Source: Leifsonia xyli (GTDB lineage: Bacteria; Actinomycetota; Actinomycetes; Actinomycetales; Microbacteriaceae). Taken from it: DNA of 64,000 bases. The stretch is taken from contig CP014761.1 in NCBI GenBank assembly GCA_001647635.1, positions 2,914,001 to 2,978,000 on the forward strand. Direction: 5' to 3'. Positions 59,560 to 64,000 of the stretch are shown piece by piece. A program made the translations under genes and the position numbers. Numbering within the stretch: the stretch's first letter is position 1; each line of letters opens with the position of its first letter. Under the pieces are notes generated by a model. That model had not been told where the DNA came from, did no database searches, and saw nothing but the letters and a program-made list of their open reading frames with translations.

Positions 59560-59829
59560 ATGACGGAGAGGGACCTCGCCCACCAGCACGCCGTCTACAC
59601 CTACGGCTCGCTGCCGCTCACCCTCATGTACAGCCCGACCGCCACCGCCGCGTGGGAGGTCTACTACGGCGGCGAGTACCTCGGGCTGATCGAGGAGGTG
59701 CACAGCACCGGCGAGCTCTGGCCGGGGTTCGTGGCGCGGCTCCCCGGCGAGGAGGAGGCAGGCGAAGGCATCCCGGCGCGGGACTGGCGCGTGGCCGTCG
59801 ATATCCTCGCCGGACGCGCCGGGCTCTGA
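59560..59829 (+). CDS. small protein, unknown function
   Basis: An 89-residue protein (AVYTYGSLPLTLMYSPTA, AAWEVYYGGEYLGLIEEVHS, AGEGIPARDWRVAVDILAG). The strand pattern and aromatic residues suggest a small beta-rich domain. No signal peptide or metal motif. CATAGT (59546-59551) lies 8 nt before the ATG. Not recognised. Confidence 0.65.
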   Translation: MTERDLAHQHAVYTYGSLPLTLMYSPTATAAWEVYYGGEYLGLIEEVHSTGELWPGFVARLPGEEEAGEGIPARDWRVAVDILAGRAGL

Positions 59830-59872
59830 GCGCTGGCAGCCGACGGCCTGCGGAGTCGTTGCCCCTCCGGGA

Positions 59873-60079
59873 TCAGAACGCGAACTGGGACCATTCGTCC
59901 CGCGCGAGCGCCATGCGCTGGCCACGCGAGTCGACGATCCACGCGTCGGGCGTGCACGCCACGTAGGTGCACAGCACCGTCTCGCTCGTCCAGCCGTCCG
60001 CCGAGCGGATCCAGCGGACGAGGTGCACGTCCTGACCCGGTTTCGGAACGTTCCCGATCGGTGTGTCGAATGTGGTCAC
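59873..60079 (-). CDS. small protein, unknown function
   Basis: A 68-residue protein starting at GTG (VTTFDTPIGNVPKPGQDVHL) and rich in strands (RWIRSADGWTSETVLCTYVA, DAWIVDSRGQRMALARDEW). AAGGGGAGGGGTG stands upstream, a strong ribosome site. It is 77 nt after another small gene on the same strand and may be co-expressed with it. Not recognised. Confidence 0.65.
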   Translation of the reverse strand: MTTFDTPIGNVPKPGQDVHLVRWIRSADGWTSETVLCTYVACTPDAWIVDSRGQRMALARDEWSQFAF

Positions 60080-60156
60080 GCTGCACCCCTCCCCTTGTGC
60101 GGCCTGTCTACGACAGACCCTAGCGGGGTACAGGACCGGGGGACAAGAGGTGCGGG

Positions 60157-60321
60157 TCAGTTGCCGCTGTCGTCCTCCAGCGGGTCGAACTCGTCGTGCT
60201 CCGGTTCGAAGACGCCGTCGGCGTCGTACGGTCCCTCGTCCCCGGTGCCCTCCGCGATGGCGTCCACGTCGATCGGTTCGCCCGATGGCGTCTCCGGCCA
60301 GTTCTCCTTGGCGTCGGTCAT
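60157..60321 (-). CDS. 54-residue acidic protein, unknown function
   Basis: A frame of 55 codons including stop, starting MTDAKENWPETPSGEP and ending EFDPLEDDSGN, with about 17 Asp/Glu and two basic residues. GAAGGGGTG lies 7 nt before the ATG. The sequence is probably disordered; many actinobacteria have similar small acidic orphan proteins. Strand and spacing fit co-transcription with 59873-60079. Confidence 0.6.
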   Translation of the reverse strand: MTDAKENWPETPSGEPIDVDAIAEGTGDEGPYDADGVFEPEHDEFDPLEDDSGN

Positions 60322-60388
60322 GGCGCACACCCCTTCCTGGATGCTCTGACCGCGATGGTAGACGGGCTTCGTCGGGAGCAGAAGGCCG

Positions 60389-61975
60389 TCATTCGCCCGG
60401 CTCCCGTCCGGTCAGCCGCACCTCCTCGACGTCCAGGCGGCGCTGCACGTCGCGGAGCACGATGTCGTCGATCTCGCCCTCGTCGCGGAGGCGGACGACC
60501 TCCTCGCGCTTGCAGTGCAGGAGGGCGAGGCGCAGGTCGGTGTCCTGGCGGCTGCGCTCGATCGCCTCCTCGCCGTCGCGGGACTCGTCCTCGGCCTCCA
60601 GCAGGTGGAGGTGCTCCTCGAACTCGTTCTGGACGCGCTCCGCGATCTCCTGGTCGACGCCGAGCCGGCGGACCAGTTCCGGCAGCTCGTCGAGCGCCGC
60701 CCGGGTCGCGTTGGTCTCGGCGAGCCGCAGCTCGTGGCCGACGGACTCGTCCTCGGGGAGTTGCGCCCAGCGGACCACCGCCGGGAGGACGAGGCCCTGC
60801 ACGACCAGGGTCACGATGATGACGCCGGTGGTCACGAACACGATGAAGTCGCGGTGCGGGAACGGAGTGCCCGACCCGATGGTCGCCGGGATGGCCAGCG
60901 CGGCGGCGAGGGAGACGGCGCCGCGGAACCCGGACAGCCCGCTGACGATCCGCCAGCCGTTGCTGAGCCGCCGAGCCCGCTGCTGCGGCCGCCGGTCGAT
61001 CGCGCGGATCGTGTACGCGCTGACGAACTGGAAGGCGATGCGCACCCCGACGATCACTACCGTGACCAAGGCGATGGCGGCCAGTCCGATCCCGAGGTCG
61101 CTGGTCGCGAGCTCGCCGATCGAGCGCGGCAGCTCGATCCCGACCAGGACGAACAGGCTCGCGTTGAGCAGGAACGTCGAGAACGACCAGAACGCGTCGG
61201 ACTGACGGCGTCCCTCCGCCACTCCGACGCGCGGGCCGGCCTGGCTGAGGATGAGGCCGGCGACGACGACCGCGAGCACCCCGGAGGCGTGCACCAGCTC
61301 GGCCAGCAGATAGGCGATGAACGGCGTGAGGAGCATCGCGATGTTCTGGGTGATCGCATCCTGGAGGCGACGGCGCACCAGGATGGCGAGCCACGCGACG
61401 AGCGCGCCGATGGCCGCCGCGGCGAGGTAGGCGAAGAGGAACGTGACGGTCACGGCGCCGAAGCTGACGTCGGCGTCGCCCACGGTGAAGCCGACGGCGA
61501 GCGACCACAGGACGAGGGCGGTCCCGTCGTTGACCAGGCTCTCCGCGCGCAGGATGGTGACGTTGCGTCGGGGGAGCGCGTGCGTGAACGAGGTCATCGC
61601 CGTCGCGTCGGTCGGGGCGACGGCCGCGCCCAGCACCCACGCCGGTCCCCAGCCGAGACCCATGGAGTGCGCGAGAACGGCGACAGCGCCCGCGGTGGCG
61701 ACCACCAGCAGGGTGCTCATCAGCGCGATGCTGCGCAGGTTCGACCGGATCTCGCGCAGCGAGGTGGTCAGGCTCTCCCAGTACAGGATCGCCGGGAGGA
61801 AGAGGAACAGCACGACCTCCGGCGCCAGCTCGATGTCGCGGAACAGCGGCACCAGGCCGATCAGCACGCCGAAGGCGACGAGCAGCAGGGGCTGGGCGAC
61901 GCCGATGCGGCGCGAGAGCACCTTGCTCACGAGCGTGATCACTCCGATCACGACGAGCAGTTCCAGTCCGAGCAC
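60389..61975 (-). CDS. Na+/H+ antiporter (CPA1 family)
   Basis: A 528-residue antiporter. About 12 helices fill residues 1-420, with the ion-site block VAPTDATAMTSF (variant of the CPA1 PTDP motif) and ESLVNDGTALVLW (CPA1 END-type motif), plus GFRGAVSLAAALAIP. The cytoplasmic C-terminus (~425-528) is helical and charged (EIAERVQNEFEEHLHLLEAE). GTG at 61975 follows GGAGGAGG by 5 nt and was preferred to the ATG at 61996. Exports sodium for protons in pH and salt balance. Confidence 0.92.
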   Translation of the reverse strand: MLGLELLVVIGVITLVSKVLSRRIGVAQPLLLVAFGVLIGLVPLFRDIELAPEVVLFLFLPAILYWESLTTSLREIRSNLRSIALMSTLLVVATAGAVAVLAHSMGLGWGPAWVLGAAVAPTDATAMTSFTHALPRRNVTILRAESLVNDGTALVLWSLAVGFTVGDADVSFGAVTVTFLFAYLAAAAIGALVAWLAILVRRRLQDAITQNIAMLLTPFIAYLLAELVHASGVLAVVVAGLILSQAGPRVGVAEGRRQSDAFWSFSTFLLNASLFVLVGIELPRSIGELATSDLGIGLAAIALVTVVIVGVRIAFQFVSAYTIRAIDRRPQQRARRLSNGWRIVSGLSGFRGAVSLAAALAIPATIGSGTPFPHRDFIVFVTTGVIIVTLVVQGLVLPAVVRWAQLPEDESVGHELRLAETNATRAALDELPELVRRLGVDQEIAERVQNEFEEHLHLLEAEDESRDGEEAIERSRQDTDLRLALLHCKREEVVRLRDEGEIDDIVLRDVQRRLDVEEVRLTGREPGE

Positions 61976-62129
61976 GCGGCCTCCTCCGTCCCACATGCTC
62001 CCGCGAGTCGGGGCCGGGCGGAACCTGCGGCGGCCTGAGAGTGCGCCCATAGGGAGTCCGCAGAAGACGCATGAACCGGTCATAGGGTCGCGAAAGGTCA
62101 CGGGAATGTAACGACGCGAGGGTGTCGGC

Positions 62130-63401
62130 ATGACGCTCGAAACCTCCACCCCCGCAACGCCCGTCCTGGCGCTCGATGTCGTCGTGCCCGTCTTCAACGA
62201 GCAGGCGACGCTCGAGTCCTCCGTCCAGCGCCTTCACGACTACCTGACCCGGTCGGTGGGCTGGAGCTGGCGCATCACCATCGCCGACAACGCCAGCACC
62301 GACGCGACGCCCGAGCTGGCGGACGCGCTCGCCGAAGCGCTGCCCGGCGTCGTCGCCGTCCACCTCCCGCTCAAGGGGCGGGGACGCGCGCTCAAGCACG
62401 TCTGGCTGACCTCGCCCGCGCAGGTGCTCGTCTACCTCGACGAGGACCTGTCGACCGACCTGGCCGCGCTGCCGCCACTGGTGGCGCCGCTGCTCTCCGG
62501 TCACTCCGATCTCGCGATCGGCACCCGGCTGGGGAGGAGCGCGCGCGTGACCCGCGGCGGCAAGCGCGAGTTCATCTCCCGCAGCTACAACCTGCTGCTG
62601 CGGCGGACGATGTCCGTCGGGTTCAGCGACGCGCAGTGCGGGTTCAAGGCGATCCGCCGCGAGGTCGCACAACGGCTCGTCCCGCTGGTCGAGGACGACG
62701 GCTGGTTCTTCGACACCGAGCTGCTCATCCTCGCCGAGCGGGCCGGCCTGCGCATCCACGAGATCCCGGTGGACTGGGTGGACGACCCGGACAGCTCGGT
62801 CGACGTGGTGCGTACCGCGCGCGACGACCTCAGGGGGATGCTGCGGGTCGGCACCAACCTGGCGCGGGGGCGCATCCCGCTCGAGGCCGTGTACGCGGAG
62901 CTCGGGAGGCGGCCGTTCGCGCCGCCGTCGCCGCCGGGCTTCTTCGGGCAGGTGCTCCGCTTCGGGGCGGTCGGCGTGCTGTCGACCGCCGCCTACGCGG
63001 TGCTCTACCTGCTGCTGCAATCGGTGCTCACCGCGCAGGTCGCCAACTTCGCGGCGCTGCTCCTCACCGCCATCGCGAACACGTGGGCGAACCGGCGCTT
63101 CACCTTCGGCGTGAACGGCCCCGGGATGGTGAAGCACCAGTTCCAGGGGCTCATCGTGTTCGGGATCGCGTGGGGCCTCACCAGCGGCTCGCTCGTGCTG
63201 CTGCACGCGGCGGCGCCGGCCGCGTCCGCCCAGCTGCAGCTCGTCGTGCTGACGGTCGCGAACCTCGTGGCGACCCTCCTGCGTTTCGTGCTGCTGCGGC
63301 TGTGGGTGTTCCGGCCGGCGCGTCCGCGACCGGCCGTGGAGCCCGCCTCGATGCCCGCTCCCGTCCCCGCCCCCGTTCCCGTTTCCGCTGAAAGCGAGTG
63401 A
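62130..63401 (+). CDS. glycosyltransferase family 2 fused to GtrA-like membrane domain
   Basis: A 423-residue protein. The GT2 domain (~14-240) has VVVPVFNEQATLESSV, IADNASTDATPEL, YLDEDLSTD (DxD-like) and SDAQCGFKAIRREV, as in dolichyl/polyprenyl-phosphate sugar transferases. The GtrA-like part (~265-400) has four helices with FGAVGVLSTAAYAVLY and WANRRFTFG. Together they would make and flip a polyprenyl-linked sugar donor. Ends in an Ala/Pro-rich tail. The next gene, 4 nt on, is a GT39-like transferase that could use the product. Confidence 0.9.
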   Translation: MTLETSTPATPVLALDVVVPVFNEQATLESSVQRLHDYLTRSVGWSWRITIADNASTDATPELADALAEALPGVVAVHLPLKGRGRALKHVWLTSPAQVLVYLDEDLSTDLAALPPLVAPLLSGHSDLAIGTRLGRSARVTRGGKREFISRSYNLLLRRTMSVGFSDAQCGFKAIRREVAQRLVPLVEDDGWFFDTELLILAERAGLRIHEIPVDWVDDPDSSVDVVRTARDDLRGMLRVGTNLARGRIPLEAVYAELGRRPFAPPSPPGFFGQVLRFGAVGVLSTAAYAVLYLLLQSVLTAQVANFAALLLTAIANTWANRRFTFGVNGPGMVKHQFQGLIVFGIAWGLTSGSLVLLHAAAPAASAQLQLVVLTVANLVATLLRFVLLRLWVFRPARPRPAVEPASMPAPVPAPVPVSAESE

Positions 63402-63405
63402 AGCC

Positions 63406-64000
63406 ATGACCATCACCACGAACCCCACGACCGCCGCCTCTCCGCACGCTGCGGCGCCTCCCGGCCGGGTCTCCCGCGCCGCGCGATGGCTCGTCCGCGG
63501 GCGCGCCGACGCGGCCGCCTGGGAGCGTCCCGCACTGCTCGGGCTGCTCGCCGTGACGGCGCTCCTCTACCTCTGGGACCTCGCGGCCAGCGGCTGGGCC
63601 AACTCCTTCTATTCGGCCGCCGTGCAGGCGGGCAGCGTGAACTGGGAGGCCTTCTTCTACGGCTCCAGCGACGCCGCCAACTCGATCACCGTCGACAAGC
63701 CGCCCGCGAGCCTGTGGATCATGGCGCTCTCGGTGCGGCTGTTCGGCCTGAGCTCGTGGAGCATCCTCATGCCGGAGGCGCTGATGGGCGTCGCTACCGT
63801 CGGGATCGTCTACGCGATCGTCCGCCGCCGGTTCTCGGCGCAGACCGCGCTGCTCGCCGGCGGCGTGCTCGCGATCACGCCGGTGGCTGCGTTGATGTTC
63901 CGGTTCGACAACCCGGACGCGCTGCTCGTGCTGCTGCTGACCCTGTCGGCGTACCTCACGCTGCGCGGGATCGAGAGCGGTCGGATCCGCTGGGTGATCT
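63406..64000 (+). CDS. glycosyltransferase family 39/ArnT-like membrane protein (3' end outside window)
   Basis: The first 198 residues are visible; the right edge cuts the frame. After a disordered N-terminus with several Ala/Pro/Thr, the first helix is ALLGLLAVTALLYLWDLAAS, followed by the external loop GWANSFYSAAVQAGSVNWEA (core NSFYSAAV), then ITVDKPPASLWIMALSVRLF and RFDNPDALLVLLLTLSAYL. The DKPP and D/E-N-P patterns are the GT-C hallmark of mannosyltransferases that use polyprenyl-linked sugars. It starts 4 nt after the GT2-GtrA stop, so both form an operon. Confidence 0.87.
   Translation, partial: MTITTNPTTAASPHAAAPPGRVSRAARWLVRGRADAAAWERPALLGLLAVTALLYLWDLAASGWANSFYSAAVQAGSVNWEAFFYGSSDAANSITVDKPPASLWIMALSVRLFGLSSWSILMPEALMGVATVGIVYAIVRRRFSAQTALLAGGVLAITPVAALMFRFDNPDALLVLLLTLSAYLTLRGIESGRIRWVI

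Noticed and set aside
60318..63428. A 1036-codon minus-strand frame across the antiporter and GT2-GtrA genes.
   Set aside because: Composition is Arg/Gly/Pro-rich without domains, and both strands already hold well-supported genes there.

Overview
The window is high-GC, gene-dense chromosomal DNA from an actinobacterium, most likely a Microbacteriaceae member close to Leifsonia. This rests on GC-rich codon usage with frequent GTG starts, the gene order tRNA-Trp-secE-nusG-rplK-rplA, the actinobacterial forms of MurB, cystathionine beta-synthase and HadA/HadB-like MaoC proteins, and many genes whose start codon lies 6-8 nt after a TANNNT-like box (leaderless transcripts). I see no phage, transposon, integron or CRISPR array. 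The genus is inferred by eye, not searched.

Layout. 1-3.1 kb: end of an FtsX-type permease and two ABC ATPases, the first with an AbrB-like C-terminal extension. 3.2-6.7 kb: LCP ligase, a 27-codon orphan peptide gene with its own promoter, operator-like palindromes and terminator, the HadA/HadB-like pair and murB. 6.8-13.4 kb: a Gly/Asp-rich membrane protein, a RecQ-type helicase with a PRTase-like tail, and a PspC envelope-stress module with its own histidine kinase and LuxR-type regulator. 13.5-18.5 kb: tRNA-Trp, secE, nusG, rplK, rplA and a secreted sedolisin. 18.5-21.8 kb: GNAT, quinone oxidoreductase, DUF998 protein and a YqaJ-type nuclease. 21.8-30.1 kb: a sugar-oxidation region with four Gfo/Idh/MocA dehydrogenases, a ThuA protein, two TIM-barrel isomerases/epimerases and a ROK regulator. 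30.2-38.4 kb: VOC/WYL pair, DedA, isochorismatase-like hydrolase, pentapeptide protein, MacB-type ABC pair, and an FAD oxidoreductase coupled to an ECF41 (SigJ-type) sigma factor. 38.4-42 kb: OmpR/histidine kinase pair, then rplJ-rplL. 42-52.4 kb: methyltransferase, MarR/MFS pair, ASCH protein, a LacI-regulated sugar ABC importer and an ABC exporter. 52.4-64 kb: mntH and mntR, CBS and CGS (transsulfuration), YbdK ligase, small orphan genes, a Na+/H+ antiporter and two cell-envelope glycosyltransferases, the last cut by the right edge.

How the parts work together. The ROK region looks like a complete oxidation-elimination-hydration-reduction set for 3-keto-sugar chemistry, as in levoglucosan catabolism, next to a second ThuA-type module. 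The LacI region is an importer without its own ATPase. MntR probably controls mntH through an inverted repeat over its -10 box. The ECF41 sigma factor probably controls its own operon through a TGTCACA-N16-TGTC promoter.

Caution on sequence quality. Between 42.8 and 51.8 kb, four genes carry at least five apparent single-base deletions, three of them in the identical context CGGGGAG. No comparable break is evident elsewhere. I read these as probable consensus errors rather than real pseudogenes, and such coordinates are given as the span of the restored gene.
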